Positions 16,014 through 24,934 of a DNA stretch of 35,624 bases are shown here, piece after piece. A program made the position numbers and the translations under genes. Numbering within the stretch: position 1 is the first letter of the stretch; the number at the start of each line of letters is the position of its first letter. The notes under the pieces are model-generated. The model was not told the origin of the DNA, did not search any database, and saw only the letters and a program-made list of their open reading frames with translations. Source of the DNA: Candidatus Eremiobacteraceae bacterium (lineage in GTDB: Bacteria; Vulcanimicrobiota; Vulcanimicrobiia; Eremiobacterales; Eremiobacteraceae); contig DATFYX010000014.1 of assembly GCA_035314825.1 (NCBI GenBank), forward strand, positions 1 through 35,624. Reading direction: 5' to 3'.

Positions 16014-16596
16014 GCGGCACGTCTTGGGCCGGCGCGAGTTCGCGGCCGCGCACCGGATCGAGCGCAAACGCCGCAAGCGAACCAGCAAGCAGACCGCCGA
16101 TGTGTCCGGCCATCGAGACGCCCGGGTTGACGAAACCGTAGCCGATCGTCAGGATGATCGGGAACACGGCTGTGCGCAGCAGCGCCTCGCGGATGCGCGG
16201 CAGTTTGAACGCCAGCACGACCATCGCGCCGAACACGCCCATGATCGCTCCCGAGGCGCCTGCCGTCGCCGCGTTCGTCCCGAGCGTCGTATAGAACGCC
16301 AGGAAGCTGCCGCCGAGCAGCGCGATCATGTAGATCGCGAAGTAGCGCGCGCCGCCATAACAATATTCGACCAGCGGACCGGCGATAGCGAGCGCGAGCA
16401 TATTAGAGCCGATGTGAGCGAAGCCGTAGTGCAGAAAACCGCTCGTGATCAAGCGCCACCATTCGCCGGCCTGGACGGCCGGCGGATACAGCGCGCCCGC
16501 GGCGAGCAGCGCATGGTTTGTCAGCAGGTCGGCCACGAAGACGATGACGTTGACGATGATGATCGTCAGGGTGACCGGCGCCTTGAGCAGGCTCAC
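16003..16596 (-). CDS. Rhomboid-family intramembrane serine protease
   Basis: Intramembrane protease of the GlpG/rhomboid family, 197 aa. Six to seven hydrophobic helices. The L1/TM2 signature EWWRLITSGFLHYGFAHIGSN (residues 45-65) contains the H-x3-N that forms the oxyanion site. The catalytic Ser is S115 in GASG (113-116) and the catalytic His is H165 in AGHIGG. No extra N-terminal cytosolic domain is present. GTG 16596 is preferred because it makes a GTGA 4-nt overlap with the upstream gene; the frame is open to 16623 with no better start. It is the last gene of the long minus-strand series and overlaps the convergent glycosyltransferase by 11 nt. Substrates are unknown. Confidence 0.92.
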   Translation of the reverse strand: MSLLKAPVTLTIIIVNVIVFVADLLTNHALLAAGALYPPAVQAGEWWRLITSGFLHYGFAHIGSNMLALAIAGPLVEYCYGGARYFAIYMIALLGGSFLAFYTTLGTNAATAGASGAIMGVFGAMVVLAFKLPRIREALLRTAVFPIILTIGYGFVNPGVSMAGHIGGLLAGSLAAFALDPVRGRELAPAQDVPPSA

Positions 16597-17537
16597 TTCG
16601 CTGCCGCCTTGAGCGCGGCGCACAGCAACGGGATCATGATCTCGTGATGGCCGGTGAACATGTAGCCGCGCCCGCCGTCCGCGTGCGGGCGGGTCACGAC
16701 GTTGGTGCGCGTGCGGTAGTGGCGCACGAAATCGAAATCAGCCGTGACGAACGAGCCGCCGTAGCCGAGATTGCGCGCCAGCGACAGCGCTTTCAAGAAC
16801 ACTTCGGGCATGATCACCGCCGAGCCCAGGTTGAGATACGCGCCGCCGTCGGTCACCGCGGCGATCACGTCGGCGAATAGCCGGAAGTCGAACAGCGAGG
16901 CGGCGCCCAGCGCTGCGCCGTCGGCTCGCGGATGCATGTGGATGATGTCGGTCCCGATCGCGACGTGGACGGTGACCGGCACGTCGAGCGCGGCGCCTTG
17001 GGCGAGGATCGAGATATCGGCATGCTTGGCGTTCGCGGCTAGCAGCGCGTTGCCCAACGCGCGGCCCAGCCCGACCTTCGCGCCCTCGCCGGCGATCGCT
17101 CCCAAGATGAAATCGGCCGTCTGCGCCGCCATGCCGAACGAGCCGTCGCGCAGCGAACTGTCGACGTCTTCGGATGTCTTGCCCGCCAGCGCCAGCTCGA
17201 CGTCGTGGATGCACACCGATCCGTTGCACGCGAGCGCCGACACGTAGCCCGAGCGCGCGAGGTCGATGAGCAGCGGTGACAACCCCGTCTTGATGACGTG
17301 GCCGCCGAAGCCGACCGCGATCGCCTTGCCGTCGCGCCGCGCGCCGGCCAGATACGCGACCAGCTCGCGCAGCTCGTGTACGGCCAGCACGTCGGGCAGT
17401 CCGCGCCAGAAGTCGGCAAACGTCTCGCCAGCTTGCGGCACCGCGGCCATCATGTCGAGGCTCACCTTCGACGGCCGCGTCGAAAGCTGCGTCGCCGTGA
17501 GACGCGTGAGATCGAGGTGCGGAAATTTTCGCTTCAC
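16593..17537 (-). CDS. Conserved protein of unknown function (GGHVIKTGLSP family)
   Basis: 314 aa, soluble, no signal peptide. I recall similar unannotated proteins in varied bacteria but cannot name a tested function. Visible conserved-looking blocks: SKVSLDMMAAVP (about 23-34), GFGGHVIKTGLSPLLIDLARSG (75-96), ALACNGSVCIHDVELALAGKTSEDV (100-124), DGSFGMAAQTADF (130-142), VAIGTDIIHMHP (192-203), LNLGSAVIMPEVFLKAL (236-252) and GHHEIMIPLL near the end. The His/Asp/Glu-rich motifs and glycine loops suggest an enzyme with a Rossmann-like nucleotide site. A distant link to deoxyhypusine-synthase-like proteins crossed my mind, but the motifs do not support it. It sits between a GT4 glycosyltransferase and a rhomboid protease with 4-nt overlaps on both sides (ATGA, GTGA). 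Confidence 0.7.
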   Translation of the reverse strand: MKRKFPHLDLTRLTATQLSTRPSKVSLDMMAAVPQAGETFADFWRGLPDVLAVHELRELVAYLAGARRDGKAIAVGFGGHVIKTGLSPLLIDLARSGYVSALACNGSVCIHDVELALAGKTSEDVDSSLRDGSFGMAAQTADFILGAIAGEGAKVGLGRALGNALLAANAKHADISILAQGAALDVPVTVHVAIGTDIIHMHPRADGAALGAASLFDFRLFADVIAAVTDGGAYLNLGSAVIMPEVFLKALSLARNLGYGGSFVTADFDFVRHYRTRTNVVTRPHADGGRGYMFTGHHEIMIPLLCAALKAAAK

Positions 17538-18625
17538 GCCGCGTACTCGCTCAGATAGCGCTCGATGAGTTCGCGCAGCCGCGCCCGGAAACGCTCGGGC
17601 GAGAACTGCGCCGCGTGGCCGGCGAGCCGTGCCGTAGAGAATCTCTCGGGCACGAATGCGCGCAGCGCCGTCGCTAATGCGTCCGGCGTCGCCTCGCGGA
17701 AGAACGAACCGGTTTCGCCTTCAACGACGGTTTCGAGCGACCCTCCGGCGGCAAACGCGACGACGGGGCGCCCCGATGCGGCGGCCTCCAACGCGACGAG
17801 ACCGTAGTCTTCGACGCCCGGCACGATCACGCCGCGCGCGTGCGCGAACAGCTCGCGCCGGCGCGCGTCGTCCACGTGGCCGGCGAAGGTGACCGTCGGC
17901 CCGGCCAGCGCGCGCAAGCGCGCTTCATCCGGCCCCGTGCCGACGACGATCAGCGGCGCGCTCAACGAGTTGCACGCTTCAATGGCCAGCGCCACGCGCT
18001 TGTACGGCAGCAACCTGGCCACGACGAGGTAATAGTCATCGACCTGCGCCGACGGCGCAAAGCGCTCGACATCCACCGGACACGGCACGACGTCGCTGTC
18101 GCGGTGGTAGCAGGCGCGGATGCGCGCGGCCACGTTGCGCGAGTTGGCGATGATGCGGTACGGCCGCTGCGCGGCGCTGTAATCCCAGCGGCGCAAGCCG
18201 GGCAACGCAGCGCGTAACGCCGGCCGCGCCAGCGGCGGCACGATTTCAAAGGCGTACTCGGCCGGGTACCAGAGAAAACGCGTCGGCGTGTTGACGTACG
18301 ACACGTGAAGCGCGCCCGGCGGCACGCGCACGCCTTTGGCGAACGACGTGGTCGAGGAGATCACCAGATCGTAGCCGCGCAGATCGAGCGCCTCGAAGGC
18401 GCTCGGGTACAGCGGCAGCAGCGCGCGAAAACGGCGCGCCGCGCCCGGGATCTTCTGCAGCCAGCTGGTGCGCACGTCGAGGCCCGCAAAGGACGGCCCC
18501 ATGGCGGCGGCATCGTAGAGGGAGGTGTAGATCGGCGCCTCCGGATAGAGCGCGTGCATCTGCTCGAGCACCCGCTCAGCGCCGCCGAGCTGCGTGAGGT
18601 AGTCGTGGACGAACGCGACGCGCAC
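17534..18625 (-). CDS. GT4-family glycosyltransferase
   Basis: GT-B glycosyltransferase, 363 aa. It begins MRVAFVHDYLTQLGGAERVL, where GGAERV is the usual GT4 N-terminal glycine loop. Later blocks include YVNTPTRFLWYP, YRIIANSRNVAARIRACY, VVARLLPYKRVALAIEA (start of the nucleotide-sugar domain), VVGTGPDEARLRAL and VPGVEDYGLVALEAAASGRPVVA (E-x7-E site). Enzymes with this profile often serve surface polysaccharides. Not closely related to the tandem pair at 13897-16013. It lies 12 nt after the second M16-like gene and overlaps the next gene by 4 nt. Confidence 0.88.
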   Translation of the reverse strand: MRVAFVHDYLTQLGGAERVLEQMHALYPEAPIYTSLYDAAAMGPSFAGLDVRTSWLQKIPGAARRFRALLPLYPSAFEALDLRGYDLVISSTTSFAKGVRVPPGALHVSYVNTPTRFLWYPAEYAFEIVPPLARPALRAALPGLRRWDYSAAQRPYRIIANSRNVAARIRACYHRDSDVVPCPVDVERFAPSAQVDDYYLVVARLLPYKRVALAIEACNSLSAPLIVVGTGPDEARLRALAGPTVTFAGHVDDARRRELFAHARGVIVPGVEDYGLVALEAAASGRPVVAFAAGGSLETVVEGETGSFFREATPDALATALRAFVPERFSTARLAGHAAQFSPERFRARLRELIERYLSEYAA

Positions 18626-18637
18626 GCCCCGCGCCGC

Positions 18638-19960
18638 CTAACGGCCTGCGGTGACCGGGAGCACCACGGCGACGGTCTCGTCCGCCAAGTATTGCCGCGC
18701 TACGCGTTGGATATCTGCCGCGCTGACGGCCGAGATGCGCGCGGCCAGCGCGTTCTCGAAGCCGACGCCGTCGGGCGAGCTCGCCGAGCGGCCCAACAGC
18801 CACGCGGCGTCGGACAGCGAGGTGACCGAGAGATAATAATCTCCCAGGGCCAACTTCCTGGCGCGCGTGACGAGCTCGTCGGGCAGCGGATCGGTGCGCA
18901 GGCGCACGATGCCCTGTTCGACCTGGCGCAGCGCCGCGTCGATATCGCCGCTGCCGCCATTGAGGAAGATCAGGAATGATCCCGGCCGAGCTTCGTATTG
19001 ATAGTACGCCCCGACGTAGTCGGCCGCACCGGCCGACCCGCCGGAACCGAACGAGAGCGCATGCACGTCGCCGCCGCGGCCCAAGAGCGCTTGGATCACC
19101 AGCATGACGGGGAAGTCTTTGGAGAACTGCGAGGGCGCGTTGAACCCGATCGCCAGCCACGGCGCTTGGACGTTGCGGTGCGCGACGATCTCATGCTGGC
19201 GCTTTTCGGCGCTCACCGGCGTTGGCGGCGGCGCGGAGCGTGCGGGCAAGGAGGCGAACGCTTTGCCGGCCGCATCGATGTCTTGGGGCGAGAGCGCTCC
19301 GGTCAACGCGACGATCGTTCCGCTCCCATATTGGTAGGTCGCGGCGAACTTCTGCATGTCTGCGACGGTCAGGTGCGCTAGGCTGGTCGGCCTGCCGCCT
19401 TGCGGGAACGCGAACCCGCTGCCTTGGTAACGGACCTGACGGACCATCGCGTAGGCGACGAGCGCGGGATTGGTCTCGTCGTCCGCAGCGGCAGCGCTCA
19501 CTTCAGAGCGGGCCGCGGCGAACTGCGCGGGATCGGGCGCGGCCATCGCACGCGCGAGATCGGCGAGCAGGCGAGGCAGCGCGGACGTCTGGCATTCGAC
19601 CTGGAAGCGCGTCGCTTCCGGGTCCACCATGTAGGCGACGGCGCCGCCCGCCGCCGTCGCGGTATCGGTAAGGCTTCGTCCGCCTTCGACCGGCGTGCGC
19701 AGGATGGTCGCAGCGGTGACCGCCGCTATTCCAGCGGTCAGCGCGGTCTGCTGCATCAGGCCCGCGGGCACGAAGACCTGCGCGCCGGCGATCGGCGAGT
19801 CATTCGATACTTGCGCCGCGACGATCACGCCGTTGGACAAGACGCTGATCGAGGCCGGGGGGAAATGCGCAGAGTCAGGAGCCGGTGCTGCGCCGATGAG
19901 CGCGCCGCTGAGGAGCGCTGCGCCAAGCGCAACCGCCGCGCGGAAAGTCGCCTGGTTCAT
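18638..19960 (-). CDS. M16-family peptidase-like protein without zinc motif, second subunit
   Basis: Secreted protein with the fold of pitrilysin/insulinase (M16) proteases, 440 aa. A signal peptide covers about residues 1-24 (AALLSGALIGAAPA). The N-terminal M16 lobe starts ISVLSNGVIVAAQVSNDSPIAGAQVFVPAG. Where active enzymes have HxxEH, this one has a helix around AGIAAVTAATILRTP with no His or Glu pair. The C-terminal lobe includes APWLAIGFNAP, AADYVGAYYQYEARPGSFLIFL (the R/Y region) and a final helix ISAVSAADIQRVARQYLADE. It resembles the non-catalytic subunit of two-subunit M16 peptidases. ATG 19960 overlaps the previous stop by 4 nt, so both subunits are made together and presumably dimerise in the periplasm. 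Confidence 0.85.
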   Translation of the reverse strand: MNQATFRAAVALGAALLSGALIGAAPAPDSAHFPPASISVLSNGVIVAAQVSNDSPIAGAQVFVPAGLMQQTALTAGIAAVTAATILRTPVEGGRSLTDTATAAGGAVAYMVDPEATRFQVECQTSALPRLLADLARAMAAPDPAQFAAARSEVSAAAADDETNPALVAYAMVRQVRYQGSGFAFPQGGRPTSLAHLTVADMQKFAATYQYGSGTIVALTGALSPQDIDAAGKAFASLPARSAPPPTPVSAEKRQHEIVAHRNVQAPWLAIGFNAPSQFSKDFPVMLVIQALLGRGGDVHALSFGSGGSAGAADYVGAYYQYEARPGSFLIFLNGGSGDIDAALRQVEQGIVRLRTDPLPDELVTRARKLALGDYYLSVTSLSDAAWLLGRSASSPDGVGFENALAARISAVSAADIQRVARQYLADETVAVVLPVTAGR

Positions 19961-21357
19961 CGTGCTCCTCCCTCATGGACCTGGACGCCGGGCAGCATGC
20001 TTGTCGTCGAAGGCGCCTGCGGTCGAGGCGCGACCGTCGCCGTCACCGCCGTCGCGCCGAGGTATGTCTTCGCCGCTTCGTACACGGCCTGTGCGGTCAG
20101 CGCCGCTGCCTGGCCATAGTAGTCGCCGTTGAGCGCGATATCGGTGACTGACGGCGCGTATGCGGGTGCGCCCTGCGCGAAGTACCAACCGTAGTTGTCG
20201 GCCAGTTCCTGCGGCGTCTGTGTGTCGCGCAGCGTATGGACCCGAAACGCTTCCAGCGCGCGCGAGAACTCCTGAGGCGGCAGCGGCCCGTCCAACAGCG
20301 GCTTCATCGCCGCGCGCACGACGCCGGCCATGGCGTCGGCCGAGCGCTTGCCGCCCGTGACCGTCACGTAGAACACGCCGGCGGTGCGCAAGGTGATGAA
20401 CTGCCCGTTGAAATCCGCCTGCGGGTCGGCATCGGCCACCGCTTTTGCCACCAAGCCGTAGTCCGGGCGGGTGAGATAGTCCGAGATAAAATCCATTGCG
20501 GTCGAGGTGCGTTCGTCGCTGACCGACGGCCCGATCCAACCGAGCGCGACGCCGCCGGTGTCGGCGAACCCGGCGTTATAGGTCGTACCGCTCGGCTTCG
20601 CCAGAGATGACGCGGGCAGCGAGCCACCCAGCGCCGCGGGCGGTGCCGCATTGGCGATGCGCGCGTTCAGCGCGTCCTCGTCCAGGCCGCCGCCGACCAC
20701 CACGACGATCTCGTTGCTCGGCACGTACGCTTGCGTCGCGTACGTCGCGGCATCGCTCATGTTCAGCGAGCGCAGCGTGTCCGGCCCGCCATAGGTCGAT
20801 GCGTGAAACGGTCCGTTCGAGAAGAGCTGGGCGAAGATGCCGTCGCGCAGCAGCACGTCGGGCTCGCTCGCGGCCACCGCCTGCTGCTCGGCCAAGCGCA
20901 GCTTCCCGTCGCGAAAACCGGCTGCGTCGATCGCCGGGTGCAGCACGCGCGCCACCAGTGCGTCGGCGAGCTGGTCGGCGGCATTCGCCGGCGCGAGGAC
21001 TGAGATCTCAGTCGAGCTTGGAAACACCGACACCATCAGCTGGCCGCCGTCGTCGCGCACCATGTCGCGCAGCGATTGCCCGTCTACTTTGGTCGCGATG
21101 ATGCTCAGCGCGGCTAGGCGCGCGATGCCCGGCGCCGGCTCGCCGTAGCCGTCGGAGGGGCTGATGATCCAGACCTCGAGCGCGGCCGTCGGCGAAAGGG
21201 TCGCCCGCCGCACCGCGACGGTCAATCCGTCGGACAGTATCGATTCGCCGGCGGCGAGGGTGGGCGCTGCGACAGGCGCAACGGCGAGCGCCGGGAGCGC
21301 TAGCGAGAGCGCCCCGGAGAACACAAGCGCGGCAACGATGCCGCGAGGGATGAGCAT
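19957..21357 (-). CDS. M16-family peptidase-like protein without zinc motif, first subunit
   Basis: Secreted M16-fold protein, 466 aa, with a signal peptide at residues 1-26 (FSGALSLALPALA). In the N-lobe, GLTVAVRRATLSPTAALEVWI aligns with the M16 start, but the position of HxxEH reads GIARLAALSIIATK, so no zinc ligands remain. The C-lobe has VALGWIGPSVSDERTSTAM, FITLRTAGVFYVTVTGG and LPPQEFSRALEAFRVHTLRDTQTPQELADNYGWYF, all usual for the family. ATG 21357 is chosen because GAAAGG lies 9-10 nt upstream and a signal peptide follows; the frame is open much further upstream into ftsH but encodes Arg-rich nonsense. The gene starts 47 nt after ftsH and overlaps its partner by 4 nt. Since neither subunit has the zinc site, the pair may be a chaperone-like or regulatory chamber. 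Confidence 0.83.
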   Translation of the reverse strand: MLIPRGIVAALVFSGALSLALPALAVAPVAAPTLAAGESILSDGLTVAVRRATLSPTAALEVWIISPSDGYGEPAPGIARLAALSIIATKVDGQSLRDMVRDDGGQLMVSVFPSSTEISVLAPANAADQLADALVARVLHPAIDAAGFRDGKLRLAEQQAVAASEPDVLLRDGIFAQLFSNGPFHASTYGGPDTLRSLNMSDAATYATQAYVPSNEIVVVVGGGLDEDALNARIANAAPPAALGGSLPASSLAKPSGTTYNAGFADTGGVALGWIGPSVSDERTSTAMDFISDYLTRPDYGLVAKAVADADPQADFNGQFITLRTAGVFYVTVTGGKRSADAMAGVVRAAMKPLLDGPLPPQEFSRALEAFRVHTLRDTQTPQELADNYGWYFAQGAPAYAPSVTDIALNGDYYGQAAALTAQAVYEAAKTYLGATAVTATVAPRPQAPSTTSMLPGVQVHEGGAR

Positions 21358-21404
21358 TGCGATATGCCTTTCAGGCGATGCGCGTCCACGCGGACGCGCG
21401 ACTT

Positions 21405-23342
21405 CTAAGCCGGTTCTGGCGGCGGGAACGGCAGCGCTCCACCCGCTTTGCGCGGCTTCTCTTCCTTCGGCGCTGCCGCGGCTGCCGCGGCCTGTTCGGG
21501 GAGGACGGCCTCGGGCACGCGCACGGGGGTCGCCGCGGGCGCGTCCGAGAGCAGCCGGTCCACGTCTTCGCCCTCGACCGTCTCGCGCTCGAGCAGCGCT
21601 TCCGCGAGCCGGTGCAGTTTGTCGATGTTGGTCTCCAACAGGCTGTACGACGCGGCGTAGCACGTGTCGATGATGCCGCGCACCTCGGTGTCGATCTGGC
21701 TCGCTACCTCTTCCGAATAGTTGCGCTCTTCCATGATGTCGCGGCCCAAGAAGACCTGCTCGTGTTTCTTGCCGAGCGCGATCGGGCCGAGCTTGGTGCT
21801 CATGCCCCACTCCATCACCATCTTGCGCGCTAACCCCGTGGCCCGCTGCAGGTCGTCGTACGCACCGGTGGTGGACTCATGGAAGATCAGCTCTTCCGCG
21901 GCGCGCGCGCCGAGCATGACCATGATGCGGTCGATGATCTCAGCTTTGATCATGAGATAGCGGTCTTCGGTCGGCAGCTGCATGGTGTGGCCCAGCGACA
22001 TCCCGCGCGGGATGATCGTGACCTTGTGCAGCGGATCGGCATGCGGCAGCAGCTTGGCCACCAGCGCGTGACCGCTCTCGTGATAGGCGATCATCTCTTT
22101 CTCGCGCTGGCTCATGATGCGGCTCTTGCGCTCGGGGCCCGCGATGACGCGGTCGATCGCTTCTTCGCAGTTCTCCATGTCGATCTGCGTCTTGTTCTGA
22201 CGCGCTGCGAGCAGCGCCGCTTCGTTGAGCAGATTTTCGAGATCGGCGCCCGAGAAGCCGGGCGTGCGGCGCGCGAGCACTTCGAGCTTGACGTTGGGCG
22301 CGAGCGGTTTGTTGCGCGCGTGCACCGCGAGGATCTGCGCGCGGCCGACGACGTCGGCCCGATCCACGACCACCTGGCGGTCGAAGCGCCCCGGCCGAAG
22401 CAACGCCGGGTCGAGGACGTCGGGCCGGTTGGTCGCGGCGATGAGGATGACGCCGACGTTGAGATCAAAACCGTCCATCTCGACGAGCAGCTGGTTGAGC
22501 GTCTGCTCGCGCTCGTCGTGTCCGCCGCCCAGACCCGCGCCGCGCTGGCGCCCGACCGCGTCGATCTCGTCGATGAAGATGATGCAGGGCGCGCTCTTCT
22601 TGGCCTGATCGAAGAGATCGCGCACGCGTGACGCGCCGACGCCCACGAACATCTCGACGAAATCGGAACCCGAAATGCTGAAGAAGGGCACGCCGGCCTC
22701 GCCCGCGATCGCGCGCGCGAGCAGCGTCTTGCCGCTGCCGGGCGGCCCGAGCAGCAACAAGCCCTTGGGGATGCGCGCGCCCAGGCTTTGGAATTTCTTC
22801 GGATATTTGAGGAACTCGACGACCTCGGCCAATTCTTGTTTGGCCTCGTCGACGCCGGCCACGTCGGCGAACGTGACTTTCGGCCGGTTCTCGGTGAGCA
22901 GCTTCGCGCGGCTGCGGCCGAACGACAGCGCCTGGCTGCCGCCGGACTGCGCCTGGCGCATGATGACCATGACGAAGATGATGATCAACACGATCGGCAC
23001 GATGTTGATCGCGTACATCCACGCCTGCGTGTTGTTGTCGTTCGAGCCGTCGCCTTTGACGTGGATCCCCTTGGACGTCATCAGGTCGCCGAGCTCTTTG
23101 GCCATCTCGGCGTTTGGAATGCTGACTTTCTCGGTCTGGTCTCCGGCCAGCTTGGCAACGGCGCTGGTCGACCCCAGCGTGACGCTGCTGATCGAGTCGG
23201 GCGACTTGCTGACCTGCGCGACAAAATCGCTGTAATCGACGGTCTTTTGCTGGGTCGCGCTTTGTTTGTACCATGCGATGCCGAGCGCGACGAGCACCGC
23301 CACGATCGCGACTGCCAACAGGTACCGGACGAACTTAGCCAA
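21405..23342 (-). CDS. ftsH: ATP-dependent membrane zinc metalloprotease FtsH
   Basis: Hexameric inner-membrane AAA+ protease that extracts and degrades misfolded membrane proteins and short-lived regulators. 645 aa, usual length. TM1 is residues 5-24, a periplasmic domain covers 25-107, and TM2 is 108-128. The AAA module has Walker A GPPGSGKT (199-206), the pore loop MFVG (231-234), Walker B IIFIDE (254-259), and the second region of homology with arginine fingers ([19 protein letters not shown], 303-321). The protease domain has HESGH (421-425) and an Asp-containing [12 protein letters not shown] for the third zinc ligand. The C-terminus ends in an Ala/Pro/Glu-rich tail. Start is TTG 23342 (AKFVRYLL), preceded by GGGGAAAG about 6 nt upstream. 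It follows tilS, a common order in bacteria, across a 173-nt gap that may hold its own promoter. Confidence 0.97.
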   Translation of the reverse strand: MAKFVRYLLAVAIVAVLVALGIAWYKQSATQQKTVDYSDFVAQVSKSPDSISSVTLGSTSAVAKLAGDQTEKVSIPNAEMAKELGDLMTSKGIHVKGDGSNDNNTQAWMYAINIVPIVLIIIFVMVIMRQAQSGGSQALSFGRSRAKLLTENRPKVTFADVAGVDEAKQELAEVVEFLKYPKKFQSLGARIPKGLLLLGPPGSGKTLLARAIAGEAGVPFFSISGSDFVEMFVGVGASRVRDLFDQAKKSAPCIIFIDEIDAVGRQRGAGLGGGHDEREQTLNQLLVEMDGFDLNVGVILIAATNRPDVLDPALLRPGRFDRQVVVDRADVVGRAQILAVHARNKPLAPNVKLEVLARRTPGFSGADLENLLNEAALLAARQNKTQIDMENCEEAIDRVIAGPERKSRIMSQREKEMIAYHESGHALVAKLLPHADPLHKVTIIPRGMSLGHTMQLPTEDRYLMIKAEIIDRIMVMLGARAAEELIFHESTTGAYDDLQRATGLARKMVMEWGMSTKLGPIALGKKHEQVFLGRDIMEERNYSEEVASQIDTEVRGIIDTCYAASYSLLETNIDKLHRLAEALLERETVEGEDVDRLLSDAPAATPVRVPEAVLPEQAAAAAAAPKEEKPRKAGGALPFPPPEPA

Positions 23343-23515
23343 GGCTGCTTTCCCCGAATGGGGCCTTTCTGTCCCGGGAACCGCCCCCGGAGTTTCTATC
23401 TCTATTACTACGTATCGGGCGGTCGGGAAGTTTAATGGAGGCTTGAACTGGTGTGCGCCAAGTGGCTTCTTGCTGGCGCCTGAGCTACCCTACCCTGGAG
23501 CATGCACAAATCGTC
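23343..23515 (-). promoter_or_regulatory. tilS-ftsH intergenic region with a hairpin
   Basis: The only gap over 100 nt inside the long minus-strand gene series. It holds an imperfectly extended 6-bp inverted repeat, GCGCCA / TGGCGC (23455-23460 and 23474-23479) with a 13-nt loop. A competing small hairpin, GCCA-AG-TGGC (23457-23466), shares its 3' strand bases. A short CCCC-GAAT-GGGG hairpin lies just upstream of the ftsH start (near 23353-23364). No U-tract follows any of them. An ftsH promoter here is likely from the gap size, but I see no convincing -35/-10 pair. Confidence 0.35.
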
Positions 23516-24934
23516 CTAGTGCGACCCACCCCACAAAACCGCCAACGCCCGATCGCCGCGGGCGACGAACGGCTCCATGACGCGAACGCCGATGGCTGCG
23601 ACGATGCGCGTGCCCAGGCATAACAGCGGAACACTCGCGCGCCGATGCTTTGGAACGCCCGCTTTGGCGAGAAAACGCGCGAGCGAAACAGGCCGGCTGC
23701 GGCCCGAGGGCACGCAGGTGTCGCCTTCCCTTGGTGCACGCACCGTCAGCCTCGTGCCGGTCGAGAACGCGGACTCATCCAGGAGCATCGCGTGCTTCGC
23801 TGCCCGCGCTCGCGCGACGCGGCGCAAGCGCAAGCGCCCGCTCGTGTCCGTGGAGATCGCGCGGCCCTTGGGCACGACGATCGTCGACGTTGCCATTTCG
23901 GCGCCTATGGAGCGGTCGAATTCATTCGACCGTGCGCTGCGTGCGCGCACGATCAACCGGCCCGCCGATAGCTCGACCGAGGCTCGACCGGCGTGAAACG
24001 TGCCGCCGCGACGGGCGTGGATCGCTGCCGCGATCGCATCGCAGTGCTCGAGCTGGAAGTCGCGCAGCGTGCCGGCGGCGCGTTTGACGGCATGGCGGAT
24101 CACTCGTCGCAGCAGCGGCCGCTCGAGCCGGCGCAGCGCGGCGACGGACAGGTCTTCGCCTGAACCGTTGATGCGCGCCGTCTCCCAAGCGGCACGCGCG
24201 AGCGCGTCAAGCACGGCCCTGTCGCCGGCCAGCAACGACGCCGAGCGCGCGATCGCCTTGCCTGAGCCCGGCACGATGCGTTCGAACTCGGCCAACAGGG
24301 CGCGCAGCGCGTTGCGGCGCAGCCGAAGGTCGGCGTTGGTCTGGTCGGTGGCATGCGGCACGCCGCTTGCGCGGATGAATTCGCGCAGCTCGGCTTTTCC
24401 GTATGCGAGCAGCGGGCGCATCAGGGTGATGCCGGGCGCCAGCGTACGGCGGGGACGCATCGCAGCCAGACCGTCGAGGCCGCTGCCGCGCACCAGCGCC
24501 AGCAGCGCCGTCTCGCTCACGTCGTCGCGATGATGGCCGGTGACGATCGTCGGCGCGCCAAGCTTCCGGGCGATGCGCACCAGTTCGCGATAGCGCGCCG
24601 CGCGCGCCGCGGCCTCACGCGAGACCCCGCGCTTTGCAGCCACGACGCGGCTGACGATGACCTTGGCGCCGGCGTGGCGTGCCTGCGCGCGCACTGCGGC
24701 CACATCAGCCGCAATCGCCGCACGCGGCCGCAGCCCGTGATCGATATAGACGGCGACGACGTGCGCTTCCGGCATCGCCTCGCGCACGAGCAGCAGCGCG
24801 GCTGCGCTATCCGAGCCGCCCGAGGTGGCCACGACGACCGCGGGCGCCGCGTTCGCGCCGCTACGAGCCGCGGCGCGCGTAGCGTTCGGTTTCGCGTTTC
24901 GCGTCGCGCGCTTTGATCGTCTCGCGCTTGTCAT
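23516..24934 (-). CDS. tilS: tRNA(Ile)-lysidine synthase
   Basis: TilS joins lysine to C34 of the tRNA-Ile CAU anticodon with ATP, changing its reading from AUG to AUA; essential in nearly all bacteria. 472 aa. The PP-loop SGGSDS is at residues 38-43, YIDHGLRPRA follows at about 63-72, then the conserved TGHHRDDVSET and GLDGLAAMRP, and the DQTNADLRLRRNALR block that binds tRNA and lysine. C-terminal tRNA-recognition domains follow (about 210-472). The first ~24 residues are basic, low-complexity, and encoded inside smpB: ATG 24934 lies 74 nt before the smpB stop, and no alternative start exists before the PP-loop except a GTG that would leave three residues. A 20-bp palindrome lies within the coding sequence at 23913-23932. 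Confidence 0.93.
   Translation of the reverse strand: MTSARRSKRATRNAKPNATRAAARSGANAAPAVVVATSGGSDSAAALLLVREAMPEAHVVAVYIDHGLRPRAAIAADVAAVRAQARHAGAKVIVSRVVAAKRGVSREAAARAARYRELVRIARKLGAPTIVTGHHRDDVSETALLALVRGSGLDGLAAMRPRRTLAPGITLMRPLLAYGKAELREFIRASGVPHATDQTNADLRLRRNALRALLAEFERIVPGSGKAIARSASLLAGDRAVLDALARAAWETARINGSGEDLSVAALRRLERPLLRRVIRHAVKRAAGTLRDFQLEHCDAIAAAIHARRGGTFHAGRASVELSAGRLIVRARSARSNEFDRSIGAEMATSTIVVPKGRAISTDTSGRLRLRRVARARAAKHAMLLDESAFSTGTRLTVRAPREGDTCVPSGRSRPVSLARFLAKAGVPKHRRASVPLLCLGTRIVAAIGVRVMEPFVARGDRALAVLWGGSH
23913..23932. repeat. Palindromic element inside tilS
   Basis: A perfect inverted repeat CGGTCGAAT-TC-ATTCGACCG (9-bp arms, 2-bp spacer) inside the tilS coding frame, where it encodes about RSNEFDR in a linker of the C-terminal part. 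The same architecture, GGYCGAAT-N2-ATTCGRCC, recurs at 35307-35341 between genes. This suggests a dispersed palindromic repeat family rather than a chance event. Confidence 0.55.

Noticed and set aside
16593-17537. Deoxyhypusine synthase-like annotation
   Set aside because: I do not see the motifs of that enzyme; the resemblance was a vague recollection only.
23440-23490. A tRNA-like start on the minus strand (GGGTAGCTCAGG) with a downstream AGTTCAAGCC
   Set aside because: No D-stem, no anticodon stem of 5 bp and no matching acceptor stem; it does not fold as a tRNA.
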